Origin: Camillea tinctor
Lineage: Eukaryota; Ascomycota; Sordariomycetes; Xylariales; Xylariaceae
Assembly (NCBI GenBank): GCA_022578605.1
Contig: MU394059.1
Coordinates: 496,001 to 560,000, forward strand
Length of the DNA: 64,000 nucleotides
Direction of reading: 5' to 3'
Position numbers and translations under genes: made by a program. The notes below the pieces were generated by a model. That model saw only the letters and a list, made by a program, of their open reading frames with translations. It ran no database searches and had not been told where the DNA came from. Below, one piece after another: positions 45,213 through 56,700 of this stretch. Each line of letters starts with the position of its first letter. The stretch's first letter is position 1.

Positions 45213-46311
45213 CTAGGTAAGTCCAACAGCGCGCATAGCACGCATCTTGACCCCGTCCCAGCTATTCAGCTTAGGTCGCACGTCGAGGTAAAACGAGAGG
45301 GGCTTGCCGCCCGAAGCGGGCTCCGCGCTCCGGCCGGCGTAGAAATCGATGACGTACTCGATCTCCTTGCCGCAGCGGTCGACGACCCAATCGTGCCGGT
45401 CGAAGGGGGCCTGGTAGCCGAGCAGCGTGTTGAAGCGCGCGCGCGGCGACAGCTGCGTGCTGAGGCCGGAGAAGGAGTGTAGGCGCGGACCGTCGCAACT
45501 ATACACATGCCTACGTCTTAACCCTTGCGCGGGATATAAGGGGGTACGGGGCATGTCGGGAGTGAGGAGAGGGAGGGAAAGGGGGTAAGGCTTACCTGCT
45601 GCCCTTCACCCAGGGCTCCTCCCAGGCCTTGATCTCGGCCCACGCCCGCTCGTTGACCGCGTTGTGGATCGGCACCACGGTGCGCATGTCGGCCGTCCGC
45701 GGGTCGTGGCCCTTGCGCCGCATCGCGTCGAAGAACATGCGCTCCGACGGGTAGATCCAGTTCCCCGAGGCGGCGTCGGCGCCGGTTTCTTGCTCGTGGT
45801 TCGCGGGGGAGGGGGCGGCGGGGGAGGGCGGGTGGAAAGAGGATGAGGGGGAGGGGGAGGGGGAGGGGGAGGAAGGGGATATGAGGGTGCGTGGGATCGT
45901 GGATACTTCGCGCTCGGTGCCGAGGGTTTGCGGGCCCGGGGGAGAGGAAGGGGCAGAGGGGCGCGAGAAGAAGGGGATTCGCGGGAGGTACGAGGTCCAT
46001 GGTGGTGATTGGGGCGCGGACGGTGGGGAAGAGGAGGATGGTGAGGAGGATGGTGAGGATCCTGATGCTGCGCGGGCCTGCTGTATCCAGACGTCCCGGG
46101 CTTTGTGATCGACTGGACAGCTCACCGGATCGCTTCCGGTCGTCGTGATCGTGGTCGCTAAGGGGGGATGGGATGGTGGAAGCGAGGGGGATTCTGATTC
46201 CGCTCCTCCTCCATTGGCAGCCCGGGCCTGCGATAGCCAGGCTTCCCTGCTCTTGTGGTCGACGGGGCAGGCAGCTGCCGCTGACTGATTCTCGTGCTTC
46301 GAGTCCGACAT
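45213..46311 (-). CDS. Cytochrome c / c1 heme lyase (holocytochrome c synthase)
   Basis: Exons 45596-46311 and 45213-45498 give 333 residues. The enzyme attaches heme to apocytochrome c in the mitochondrial intermembrane space. Two CPVDHK heme-regulatory motifs (Cys 15 and 65) are each followed by a W-x-x-x-A-R helix. A Ser/Pro-rich linker encoded by a G-tract repeat (minus-strand SPSPSPSPSS) follows. The catalytic part has GNWIYPSERMFFDAMRRKGH, VVPIHNAVNERAWAEIKAWE, CDGPRLHSFSG, LLGYQAPFDRHDWVVDRCG and EYVIDFYAG. The intron separates WVKGS from CDGPRL. Whether it serves cytochrome c or c1 cannot be settled by eye. C-terminal half is GC-rich. Confidence 0.93.
45844..45872. repeat. G-rich (GAGGGG)n tract in the heme lyase gene
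   Basis: Four or so consecutive GAGGGG-like hexamers on the + strand encode the SPSPSPS linker on the minus strand. The G runs could fold into a G-quadruplex. Confidence 0.8.
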
Positions 46312-47036
46312 TATTGTCTTGTGGTTTGTTATTGGAAAGGCATGCCTCCTATCCTCTGATGTATATGGTGGAGGGGAGGAAGGAAAGGAAGGAATAGGTG
46401 GAGGAGGTAGGGGCGGGACTTTAAATTTAGAAATGCCGTGATTTCGTCTGCTCTTTCTATCTTAAGAAAAAAAAAAATCGTTAGCGGCGGTGATAGTAAC
46501 GTCGTTGGTGGGTCTTGAGAGATCTTGGCGGTGTTTCTGACTTTTTAGTGGAGCAGAGCTGAATAGCCCCGCGCTGGCAAGCTAGGCCTGTTAAGGTCCT
46601 TATCGATGAGACTTTCAGGGGTTTATCGGGAGCACGGTTGGTCTGAATAAGGACTTACCGGGTTGGCGGGTCGGTGATGTCTTTGGGCAATGAGACATCC
46701 ATTGTAACCATTCCCATGGGACTCGCCTACGTCAAGTTTTCAATTATCCAAACATTTTTAAGACAGGACTTCTACTTTACATAGGTACCTAAACCTATTT
46801 GTTTCCGCATTTCTATTTTTAAGAATACGAATCACTAACAGCCTGCCTCCTTGGCTAAGACATATATTTATGAGAGACATCTTCATTCAGGGTTTCAATC
46901 AGGCATATATGCTTGATGGTATATTTTGAGAAATCTGTTTAGTCTACCTTGCAAAAATAAATGCAACATATGATCTCAAGAAATAAAGAAAAACAATTGG
47001 CGGTATCTTGTTAAGAAAAAAAGTGTTCGTGCCCAA
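46312..47036. other. Heme lyase promoter / 3' flank of the mevalonate decarboxylase gene
   Basis: No gene seen. A G/A-rich stretch (46370-46420) lies just upstream of the heme lyase start. Confidence 0.5.
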
Positions 47037-48179
47037 TCACGCCAGGTGCTGCTCGGTCTTGACCGGACCCTCACCCACGCTCGTCATGATGATTCTGCTC
47101 ACGCCTCCCTGGATAATGCTCGAGACAGCTTCCTCCAGCTGTATGCTCGAGCTGGACGCCTTCGCCTCCTCCTTCCAGCCGTCAACACCCTGCAGCAGTT
47201 TGTAGAACGTGCCGATGATGAGGTTGCTGTTCTCCTCTAGGAAGTAGATCACGGCGTTGGGGCCGGCATCGAAAGTGTACGCCGCGATGGTCTTGCCGGC
47301 GGCGGCGTTGATGGCCTCGACGGCCCGGACGGCGGCCCGCGACACGTCGTTCATGTAGTAGATGGGAGGGTAGGTGTCCGAGCAGCACGAGTGGAACGAG
47401 TTGGAGTCCTTCATCGTGACCTCGGCGAACCCGGCGAAGTCCCGCGCCGCGATCGCCTTCTCCATGGCGTCCATGTGGGCCGGCACCACGGTCGCGACCC
47501 GTCCCTTGAATAGGTCTGACGTGGCCACCGTCTGCTGCATGCCTGACGTCGAGCTAACGCCCTTCTTCGCCGCCGACACTACCAGGATCAGAGCCCGCAT
47601 CTCCGGCCAGTGCGAGGCCGGCGCTATCTCCACCGCCTTCGAGTCGAGGCCGTCCTCCTGGGAGCCGTGGCGCCAGGCCACGTAGCCTCCGAACAGGCTG
47701 CGGCAGGCTGAGCCGCTGCCCTGGCGCGCGATGATGGAGAGCTCGGTAGGCGAGTTGGGAAGCTCGTAGAGGTTGGCAATGGCCCGGACGAGGGCAGCAA
47801 AGCCTGCAGCAGAGGAGGCTAGGCCAGCAGCGGTAGGGAAGTTGTTCTCGGAGACGAGGCGAAGAGGCATCTTGGACAGCTTGGGCAGAGATGGGTCCTT
47901 CTCCTCAAGGGCAGCTCGGAGAGATCGCAGCTCTCGCAGGCAGGCTTGGGTACGGGCGCCCGAGATGTCGGAAGGGGAGCCATTGAGGGTCAGGGTGTCC
48001 TCTCCGGTATAAGTGCTCGAGCAAGTAGCGGTGGTCAAGGTACGCAGGTCGGCTTGGGACAGGGTTACGGAGAGAGACGAGTTGGTGGGCAGGTTTAGCT
48101 TTGCATCCCGTTTGCCCCAGTACTTGACTACGGCGATGTTGACGGGAGCCGTCGTGCTTGCGCGGTAGATTTCGGTCAT
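47037..48179 (-). CDS. mvd1: Diphosphomevalonate decarboxylase
   Basis: A single-exon frame of 380 residues from the ATG at 48179. This GHMP-kinase-fold enzyme makes isopentenyl diphosphate from mevalonate diphosphate with ATP, feeding sterol and isoprenoid synthesis. Visible signatures are TAPVNIAVVKYWGKRD, LNLPTNSSLSVTLS, ENNFPTAAGLASSAAGFAAL (the ATP-binding/catalytic loop), RQGSGSACRSLFGGYVAW, SSTSGMQQTV, MKDSNSFHSCC and TFDAGPNAVIYF. Length matches fungal Mvd1/Erg19 (about 380-400). No truncation or missing active residue was seen. Secure. Confidence 0.97.
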   Translation of the reverse strand: MTEIYRASTTAPVNIAVVKYWGKRDAKLNLPTNSSLSVTLSQADLRTLTTATCSSTYTGEDTLTLNGSPSDISGARTQACLRELRSLRAALEEKDPSLPKLSKMPLRLVSENNFPTAAGLASSAAGFAALVRAIANLYELPNSPTELSIIARQGSGSACRSLFGGYVAWRHGSQEDGLDSKAVEIAPASHWPEMRALILVVSAAKKGVSSTSGMQQTVATSDLFKGRVATVVPAHMDAMEKAIAARDFAGFAEVTMKDSNSFHSCCSDTYPPIYYMNDVSRAAVRAVEAINAAAGKTIAAYTFDAGPNAVIYFLEENSNLIIGTFYKLLQGVDGWKEEAKASSSSIQLEEAVSSIIQGGVSRIIMTSVGEGPVKTEQHLA

Positions 48180-49143
48180 GATTTTTTTTGTTGAGGGTCT
48201 GTTTGTAGATTCTCTCTTCTTTAGGGTTTCTTATTAGAAAGTAAAAGGGGTCAATGTCTCGTTCAATAATAATAATAATAAAAAGAAGAAGAACTAAATA
48301 GGTAGGATAATGTGTTAGTTGGGAGCGGTCAGAAAAGGTAAAAAGATAGTTGAGCAAGGGGTGAAAATGGAGGGGTCCTTAAGGGCCCTTGGTGGGGCTT
48401 CGGGCTTCAACTCAATAAAACCGGCGGACCTGGCAACGGTCTGCCGCCCATTTTCGGTGATTGCCACATCGGGAAATTCGCAGATACTTTACCTAACCTA
48501 CTTCCCTTTCTTGCTGTTGCCGACCAATCACACAAGAGCCGTGCTACATACATGTAACCTAGTAGTTGTATACTTCGGACTCCGTTGTTTTGTATGTTAC
48601 TACTATAGAACTAACCTCTGTCATTCAGGTCAAAAAGGTCGACTTATATCTGCTAGAAGATTCTTTATATTCTAATTTCGTCCAGTTTAATTTGCGCAAG
48701 TTTAAACATAAACGGTCACTCAGGTGAAGGTTCAATGTTCAGCTATGTACTACTTACATCTATCAACGTTTGTCGGGCCAAGCCGAATCAGGACCTCGTA
48801 AAGTCCTAGCCTACCTCATTCAGCAGTAAAAGGCAACTCAAGCTTACCACATCCCTCGAGAAGTAAGACAGGTATGACGTGAGGAAGACAAAAAGATGTC
48901 AGGTTTCTACTTACATACATCAAGACTTGGCAGGTAGGTTAGGTACTTTTACACAGATTAAGTTAACCTGGACGCCTCTTTAAAGTTGAGATGGCTTAGA
49001 GCGTATCGTAAGCAAATCACATGGATGTGACTGGCACTAAGAATGATCTCTAGGTTGGGTTTAAATGTTTCTTATTGGTCAATTCAAGACTCATAACTGT
49101 TAGGAACCTAGTAACCAAATCTATACTCAGATCTTGACAACCT
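48180..49143. other. Upstream region of mvd1, then AT-rich spacer
   Basis: Includes an (AAT)n tract at about 48265-48282 in the mvd1 5' flank. No gene supported. Confidence 0.5.
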
Positions 49144-49577
49144 TGTTATAACTGAGTGTTGAGCAACCCCGTTGTACCATGAGACAAGGTTCTCACAATG
49201 ACCGAGTGGTCATTGTGGCTCAATTCCTGGCTGGGACGTAACACCATACCTCCCCTTTTAGAGGCATATCCCCATGACTAGTCACTAGTCCGGTATGAGT
49301 GCCCCTCTCATACCCCCCCATCATAGTTGTGCCATAAGGGTGGCAAGGCCTTATTGTCAGCGCTGGTATAATACAGGGAACCCCCAAGGGGTACGCCTTG
49401 CCAGGTGCCAGATCTGCCCGTAGTTGGAGATAACCACGTGTGGCAGTGTAGGTCGAATATTACCGTTATATTGCTATGAAACCCGTAGCAAGTGGAAGAT
49501 TCGAACCATGCGTGTCGGGGCGTTGGGGTACTCGGTCATTATGTTACAACTAAGTGTTGAGCAACTCAGTTGTAACA
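49144..49577 (+). mobile_element. 434-bp element bounded by 36-bp direct repeats (solo-LTR- or MITE-like)
   Basis: The element begins TGTTATAACTGAGTGTTGAG at 49144. A second copy of its first 36 bp, with five mismatches, lies at 49542-49577 and ends in TAACA. Each 36-bp copy is itself partly self-complementary. The interior holds a perfect hairpin at 49194-49217 and no coding potential. The first 118 bp recur, inverted, at 24885-25002. TG...CA ends suggest an LTR remnant, but I could not define a clean target-site duplication: the flanks aacct and acccc match only partly. Class is therefore uncertain. Confidence 0.6.
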
Positions 49578-49868
49578 ACCCCCCCCCTATTTTGTGACCT
49601 TAACCAATTCTAACCAATATCTCCCCCAGCCTGACAAAAAGGGAGGGGGAGGGGGGGAGAAAAAAAAAGAAAAAAACTCGCTTGTGTGGATTCAGCAATT
49701 TCCTCTTTCCAGAAGATTTCCCGGGGTATCTTAATCTAGCCATTCAGCTTTTCAAAAAAAAAAAAAAATACAAATATACAAAATCCCTTCCTCGATGGTG
49801 TGTGAGTAGTGCGTGTGCGTGTGGTGTGTAAGTGGTATGTGTGGTGTATGTGGTATTAATAGATAGCC

Positions 49869-51116
49869 TCAGCGAAACAACCTCAAAAGCCTCCCCCCAA
49901 TCGTCAGCGGGGGCTCTTCGCAACGTGTCTCCGGAGCTCTATCCAGCACCCTCGGCGGCGGCGGCTCGTGCCCCACGCTCAGATCTATGTTCTCCATATT
50001 CGCCAGGGGGCGTCTCTCGGGGCGGTCCGACCTGATACCGACACGACTCCACCCGGGCGGCAGTCCGTATCCGTGGTTGCTCGTGTCACTCATGTAAGCG
50101 AATCTGTGCGCATCCCACATCGACACCCCGTATCCGGGCGCGCTGATGTCGCTGTAGTGCGTGTACCGGTCGGGATCCCACATCCACAGGCCGACCTCGG
50201 GCGGTGCTGGTGGTAGCAGAACGTCGCCGGTCTCGAACGGCGCGAGGAACTCCAGGATCTGCTGGACTATGTGCGAGGCGGGCTGCGTCGCCGACACGCG
50301 CGCGTAGCCCCGCGAGTCCTGCTGCTCCCGCTCCTGCTGTACAGCCCACGCGCTCTGGAACGCGTTATATATGCTCTGGAACTGTTGGCTGAAGTCCAGG
50401 GGATGGAGGTTGCGTGCTGCGGTGCTGATGCGGAGACCGGCCATCATGATGTTGGCCTGCCGCACGAGGGTGCAATACTTGCACTTGCCGCGCTGCGGCC
50501 TGGCCTCGAGCTTGCCTAGGGTGTCGAATGCGTCGAATTGGCGTATGTCCAGGCTGAGGCAGCCGAGCCGATAGAGGTAGCTTTCGGCTGCGGCCATGGA
50601 GGCGGGCTGGTAGACGTCGGCGTGGCTAGTCACTTCGAGGCATAGTGAATCGATGAGCGAAGAGTAATTGTGACCGGACTGACCACCACGGTACTGACTA
50701 GGACTGCCTTGTCTGAGCCAGTTGGCCACTCCGTAACTTGGGGAGATGTTCATGGGGAGGGATCCCCGGATTTTTCCTGGTAGAACATTCCAGATGTGGT
50801 CGTCTAGTCGAATGTGCCGATGTGGGTTGATATTAGAGTAGCGAAATGGACTCAATTTCGGAATACCACGGAGCCTGGAACGAATTCTGTTCCAGACGAT
50901 GCGTCTAGCATTATCACTATACAGATCAGGATGCGATAATAGGACATAGACTTGTGGGTCTACAAGGCCCTGCAGTTTGTCTTGCAGTTGTTCGCAAGAC
51001 TGAGCAAAATCTGGTCTCCAGCTATCGGGAGCTGCGGAGAAGATGCTGTTTAGGAGGTTGTGATGCTGGTGAACCAGATCCAAAACGAGAGCAAGTGGGC
51101 GTCCGCGTAGAGACAT
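49869..51116 (-). CDS. Hypothetical protein, 415 residues
   Basis: A single ATG-initiated frame without introns. I do not recognise the family. The N-terminal half has helical, mixed-charge composition (LALVLDLVHQHHNLLNSIFS). A short Cys pair CKYC sits near residue 227. A Pro/Trp/Tyr-rich region has two related segments, WMWDPDRYTHYSDISAPGYG and MWDAHRFAYMSDTSNHGYGL, i.e. a degenerate repeat of about 24 residues. The C-terminus ends in a basic GGRLLRLFR. No signal peptide or membrane helix was seen. Uninterrupted length and GC-rich third positions support a real gene. Confidence 0.72.
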   Translation of the reverse strand: MSLRGRPLALVLDLVHQHHNLLNSIFSAAPDSWRPDFAQSCEQLQDKLQGLVDPQVYVLLSHPDLYSDNARRIVWNRIRSRLRGIPKLSPFRYSNINPHRHIRLDDHIWNVLPGKIRGSLPMNISPSYGVANWLRQGSPSQYRGGQSGHNYSSLIDSLCLEVTSHADVYQPASMAAAESYLYRLGCLSLDIRQFDAFDTLGKLEARPQRGKCKYCTLVRQANIMMAGLRISTAARNLHPLDFSQQFQSIYNAFQSAWAVQQEREQQDSRGYARVSATQPASHIVQQILEFLAPFETGDVLLPPAPPEVGLWMWDPDRYTHYSDISAPGYGVSMWDAHRFAYMSDTSNHGYGLPPGWSRVGIRSDRPERRPLANMENIDLSVGHEPPPPRVLDRAPETRCEEPPLTIGGRLLRLFR

Positions 51117-52185
51117 ATTGTCTTGTTGATAGAGAACCCAGGTAAGAGTTCGCTAGCTATATATGAAAGTGTAATAGGGATATGTGAAGGGGATAAATTG
51201 AAGATAATCAGTTGTGACGTTGTGACGTTTAGATGTTGAAAATTAAACGGTAGAATGTCAAAGGCATACGACAAGAGAAATGGCCGAGAGGCATTCTTAT
51301 ATACTCGTTCTTCGAAAAAGACTTTAGCCATAGTGGAAACAAGCTTCAATATACTCAAACGCCCTTTTCCAATATTTAGCTTAGTGATACAGTTAATGTG
51401 CTCTATCTCTTCGGCCACTCCAACTTTACTCTGCTTTCACCAACTTTGTCGATGTAGAGTTCGTTTAGTCTTTCGTACTTGCGGTACATTTACACAATCT
51501 CACTCATATGAATCTATCCACCGCAGGAAGAGATATAGTATTTCAGCGAAATGAGTTAATTCTTCATGATCTCCTTACACATATAAAAAAAATTAAAGTT
51601 GACAAAAATGAGACATAATAAGTCCATTCTTGGTGGTCAGTCGCAAAATTGCTCTTTATTGAGCATGAATAAAATAGATATTCAAAGGCATTCATTAATA
51701 TTCGCAACTCTTTTAGGGGTAAAGGATTGGATTCCGCTAGGGCTTAAGAGCAGGATCTATGTCTATTCTAAGTTTTTCATAACCCCAAATCTTCGAATCC
51801 AAACTTCTCAACTGTCCAACTCTCAAAAAAAAATCCTCATAAATAGGTATCCTGGTGAAAACTATCTAATCTGTGACTTTGGAGGATGAGGCGGGGGATA
51901 GGGCTAAATTGGGGAGGGGGACAAGAAAAAGAGTGAGAGTGAAGCGAACAAAATACACAAGCAGCTCGACTTACGTGCTGCAAGGGGAAAAAAAATAAAC
52001 TAAACAGTCCAAGTATATAACCAGCCCTAGTAACATCCTATAATATCACCTCATCATTCGTAAGCAATACAGACTTAGTAGTGGTTGTATATAACCACCC
52101 CTTTCACAGCCCTGCGCCATGAATTTCATAAACCCCATCATCCTTTCAAGGACAACAACCATAACCGTAGGACTTCCGTCCCTCC
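51117..52185. other. Spacer between the 415-residue gene and the TmpA-like gene
   Basis: AT-rich. Short frames (51255-51554, 51599-51889) show no motifs and are left out. Confidence 0.5.
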
Positions 52186-53741
52186 TCAAGAGTCGAAGAT
52201 AGCGCCGTAAGCAGGTATGCCCCGAGTTTGCATGCCGAAGACGACCTTCTCCGTCACCTTCGGATTGGAGATGACGAAGACGGCCTCGGCGTCCGACTCG
52301 TGCACGAGCTGGTAGGTCTCGCGCACGATATCCGGGTACCCCCGCTCGTGGGTGTCCCAGATCACGGCGTTGGGGTCTGCCTTCTGGACCGCGGCCACAA
52401 CACCCGGACCGTAGGTGGTCTCGGGGTTCCGCGTGCTCCAGAGGACGCGGCGCGGGGTGACGTCGGCGAACAGCAGCGACAGGCAGGGCCCGATGCCGGA
52501 GCCGGTCGCGACCACGACGATGCGCCGGAACAGCCTGGACGTGTAGAGCAGGCCGTGCAGGGGCGCGCCGCGGACCCACAGCTTGCGGTTGTTGGGCTTG
52601 TTGATCTGCTTCTTGGTCCAGTCGCCCGCGTTGCTGACGACGACGCTGAAGCCGTTGATCTTGCCCGTCTCGGGGTCGACGTCGGGGATCGTGGCGAACG
52701 CGTGCCACTCGGTCAGCGGCTTGTCGCTCAGCTTGAGCCCGTAGAACGGTTGCATCGGCCGGTACTTGAAGTGCAGGCGGGTAGCGTGGTCGCTGAGCTT
52801 CTCGGGGAACACCTCGCGGCGGCGGAGACGTGACCATGAGGCGATGGTGCAGGAGGTGGAGATGCAAATAAACCAGAAGTTGGGCGAGCGGACGAGGACG
52901 TTTCCGACGGACGTTCCCCACTCGCGAGCGGTGACGTTGGCCGATACGATGTTGTGAATCCAGAAGGTGATCAGGGCAGTCCAGCCAGCGAAGCGGTGGA
53001 ATGCCTCGAAGTGGTCGTGGAACCTCCGTCGTAGATCGGGATGTGCTGATGTTAAAATAATGATGAACATCGAGACCAAGATCCAACTCGTGATCATGTT
53101 GATCAGGGTATCTGTGACTTTTTCATCAAGCCACTCCTTGGTAGCTAATATGGTATATAGTATATACCATACAACAGCAGCCGTACCGGCACCACTGTGG
53201 CAGCCTCCGTAGTGGAAGACCTTGGCAAGTCGTTTCCGAATAGAAAGAGGCCATGAGTGAGGCACGTGAACGAATATCTCGTAGACAAGGTTGACGAACT
53301 CTTCTTGTCGGAATAGGATAGAGACCATGAGGTTCGCGGATGCGGCGCTACCGACGTCTCTCGAACTAGGGTTTGCCTTGCCCTGAACCATGAATGCTAC
53401 AAACACGGCCAGGTTAACTGTAAATATCACTCCAAATATCTTCCGGTATGAAGAGGCATATTTATCTAATACACTATTAGTTAAAGTTTCATTAGTATTT
53501 AATATCGCCGAAGGGACTTACGGCGTAGTTTTCTAGTCAGTTCTGTACCAAGCTGCTCTGGGAGCGTTGCCTGCTCTGGGATGGTTTGAACTGTAGAGAC
53601 ATTCTTCTCGTTGGCGGAATTGACAGAGCCTGCTCGTGATGACGGAGTCGTTGTTCCTGAAGACCCTTGTATTGTCGACTGAGCTGCGGAGATGGGTGAA
53701 GGTGTTATAACACCCTTTTCGATATCTGATTGGTAGGACAT
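52186..53741 (-). CDS. TmpA-like integral membrane flavoprotein oxidoreductase
   Basis: Exons 53522-53741 and 52186-53465 give 499 residues. A Ser/Thr-rich cytosolic N-terminus precedes membrane segments around KIFGVIFTVNLAVFVAFMVQ, TAAVVWYILYTILATKEWL, MITSWILVSMFIIILTSA, AGWTALITFWIHNIVSA and FWFICISTSCTIASW. The cytosolic C-terminus has a ferredoxin-reductase-like domain: FKYRPMQPFYGLKLSDKPLT (FAD region) and VVVATGSGIGPCLSLLF (nucleotide-binding). The order matches TmpA of Aspergillus nidulans, a membrane flavoprotein that affects conidiation, and its paralogues linked to NRPS-like adenylating enzymes. Orthology to TmpA proper is not established. The small intron near the cytosol/membrane border closes the frame. 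Confidence 0.85.
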
Positions 53742-56700
53742 TGTGAAGAGAGAGGAAATATATCTGCTCTATTTCCTTGCTTAGCTGGAGAGGCATAGTG
53801 AATAGAACTCCGAAACCCAGCGAAGGGTTATGGATATAAGTACACATCTGAAAGAGAGGAAGCAATTGCATCTATGAACTATGTGGCGCAATCGGGCCAT
53901 CGAATGCCTGATCTTGGAGGATAGAATAAGTTCTCTACGGTATTCCTGCAGAGATCTTCAGCTGCTGATCCTACACATGGCAGGACGGCCAGGGATAGCT
54001 AGCCGCGGCATGCATTGCCATTTTCTTGGGTAGCCACGGAAAATGGGTTATCTATGCCTCTCGTAAGCTCAACAACGCCAACAGCTACTAGATATAGTAA
54101 GCTTCCAGATTAGACGCAAGCTCCCCCCGGTGGCGGTGGTGTGCAAGTCGGCCATTCCCATCCCGAGGACGGTGATAATACTAAGTTACCTTAGTAGTTG
54201 GCTGTATTTTTCATATCATGACTTGGATATAGGACTTTGCGTCCTCGGAATTCAAACCACCGACCCACTCGACAAAAGAATCACATCCATGAACTGAAAA
54301 TGACTGGTAGTGTGTACGCCTGGGCAACGATATGCCAAGGAACAAATACGTATGCCCTCCCTGTTTCGACCCCTGGATTAGAATGTGAAGTTATACATTA
54401 ATACCCCTTGCTTTTCACCGAAGCAAGAAGAAAGGGCAGAGTTGTGTTCATACAGAGAAGTGTTATTAACTTTGCTGATATTGAGTGTATAGATTTACCA
54501 TAGTAGAAGTATACCTAAAACTGAAGATATTTTCTCCAGATCGACCGGGAGTATAGTCATAGAGTAAGAAACAAAAACAAAACAAAATTTTAATAAAATA
54601 AAAGCCCGAACCAGTCTGATCGTCCTTGACGTCTCGCGCAAAGCGATTCTTGGCGCGGCTCCATACATCCATGACATGTGGCAGTAGAAAAGTAACATCG
54701 GTAGTGGGACGCAGGTCGGATACCCCCCTTCACGGCAACATACATAGTAAGTAGGTACAAGTGTTTGAGGCTAAGAGACAACTCTGGCAGGTGTTACTAG
54801 GTTTTATCTCTTTGTAGCCAATTCCTTGTCTGATTGGTTCAACTTATAAGAAACCCAACGGTAACACTATCTCCACCTACCCGATTAGGTAGTCGAGCAA
54901 AAAGGACTATACCCACAACTCCAGGTAATAGGTAGGGCAACAGGGTCAGCTAAATTTCCGTTGCCGCCCATGTTTCTCTCCACAGCCTTAAGAGTTACCT
55001 AGCTAAGGGGGGCAGTGAGCCTCTAAACATAGATGGAAGGCTGATAATTTGAATCCTTGCGATCCTGAAAAAGAAATAAGCTTAAAATGGTACGAGCAGA
55101 GACGCCCTCGGATGTGTATTATACAATAGGACTTAGCAAGGACATTCGATGTTTGCTTATTAGATTGATACATGTTACGGCATGAAAAAATATATTACCT
55201 ATTATCTGTAGATAAATCGCGCACTTAGACGTTTCATTCACTTTGAGATACGTTTTTCACACTGAATGTGAAAAGGAAAAGGCACATACGCTTGATGTAG
55301 GTAGTATACATAGGAGGAAGAAGCTGAATATAATAATCGCGGTAATATTATTATTAGTCAAGCAATCCTACCAGGTCCACCACCAACCCCACCACCCACA
55401 TATAATACATCCTACAGTAGATCTAGGTAACAATGCGAAAGATATAACGCACTCATTGGTGACACTGGGTCTCTTCAATGCTTCATCGCTGGTTACTTGC
55501 TCAAATCCACCACGTCTATTATCATGTGATTGTTACAAGTGGACTACTTGTTGTCTTTCCCTCCCCTCCCCACCTTTTGACGTTCAACACCATCGTGCAG
55601 ATGTGCCAAGCGAAGGAAGTCTTAGCTCTCTCTAGGCCATGTCGTCCAGCGATAAAAACAGATTACTATAGCCTACAAGAGCTCAGGGCACGTTGAAAAT
55701 AATTACTAGGACGATTCGTAATTGAGGCACAGGGGGAATTTCGGGCATACCCGAGAGTCGATCACAGATTCGAAATTGATAAGTTAATAACTAGCATATG
55801 TTTCATGATTGGTATAGATAGGTAGGTATTCGTAGAAAAAGGCCCCGATTGATCTGACAAAGATTCGACGAATTGGTTTTAATTCTATGCTTCTAAATGC
55901 GTACCTGTTGCGTAAACTTAGAAACCCCTTCGGCCGAAGAATGCTACTGTGCCGCCCAGATAGGCTATCATTCTTCAGCAGTATAAAAGAGTTATCAGAT
56001 CCTCCTTGTGCTCATACGCCCGACTGAAGTCGGTATTTAAACTAGAACCGGATAGTTACTAGTTTCGCCAACAGTATAGTAAGCTCTGTACATAAGCGAC
56101 CAGCCACAACACTATCTTGGCCGCAAGGGTCCGGACTGCGAAGAACACTAGTTATGCAAACCATACAACTCTATATGACTTCCCAAATGACGATCGTTTT
56201 AGATGTTGCATTTTCCACGCCTATCAGGGTCTAGCATTACATCACCGCGCAACTAGCGGAAGCTCTCCGTGAATTGAGATGTTATACGGACTATCGTGAG
56301 TGTTAGAAGGCCGGGGAGATAAGAACGACCAAAAAAACAACAGCCCCACACGGAATTCTAGAACCGAGACAATGTAGCGTTCCCTGCAGATAACTTGTTT
56401 TCAACGTCGTGGCGCTAGGCGGCTCTTACTATAATATCTCTAGCTTTGGCCAGTATCTATACGGATCGTGTCATTTTAATCATCGTGCCCTAAAATCACA
56501 ACTTATTGTTAGCGTCTTAATACATACCTTCTTCTTTTCTTAATTCGTGTACTTTTGCACGCCTGCTTTGTAATCCTTCTCCACAGAAGATGCCATCATG
56601 ATGAATTTTAGCCGCTTGAAGCTTGCCAGTTGGTGAATCGCCTGGGTGGCATGTGTCCGAGTCGAGCTTCGGGAGATAGGTTATATAGCTATGACCGAGC

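Noticed and set aside
49498..49507. gattcgaacc, resembling the T-arm of a tRNA on the minus strand
   Set aside because: No matching acceptor, D or anticodon stems could be folded around it, and it lies inside the repeat element.
52046..53086. 346-codon minus frame overlapping the TmpA-like gene
   Set aside because: Arg/Pro-rich out-of-frame shadow; the 499-residue spliced frame carries all conserved motifs.
55243..55635. 130-codon + strand frame
   Set aside because: His/Pro/Ser low complexity, no motif; the reading start is not an ATG-supported gene.
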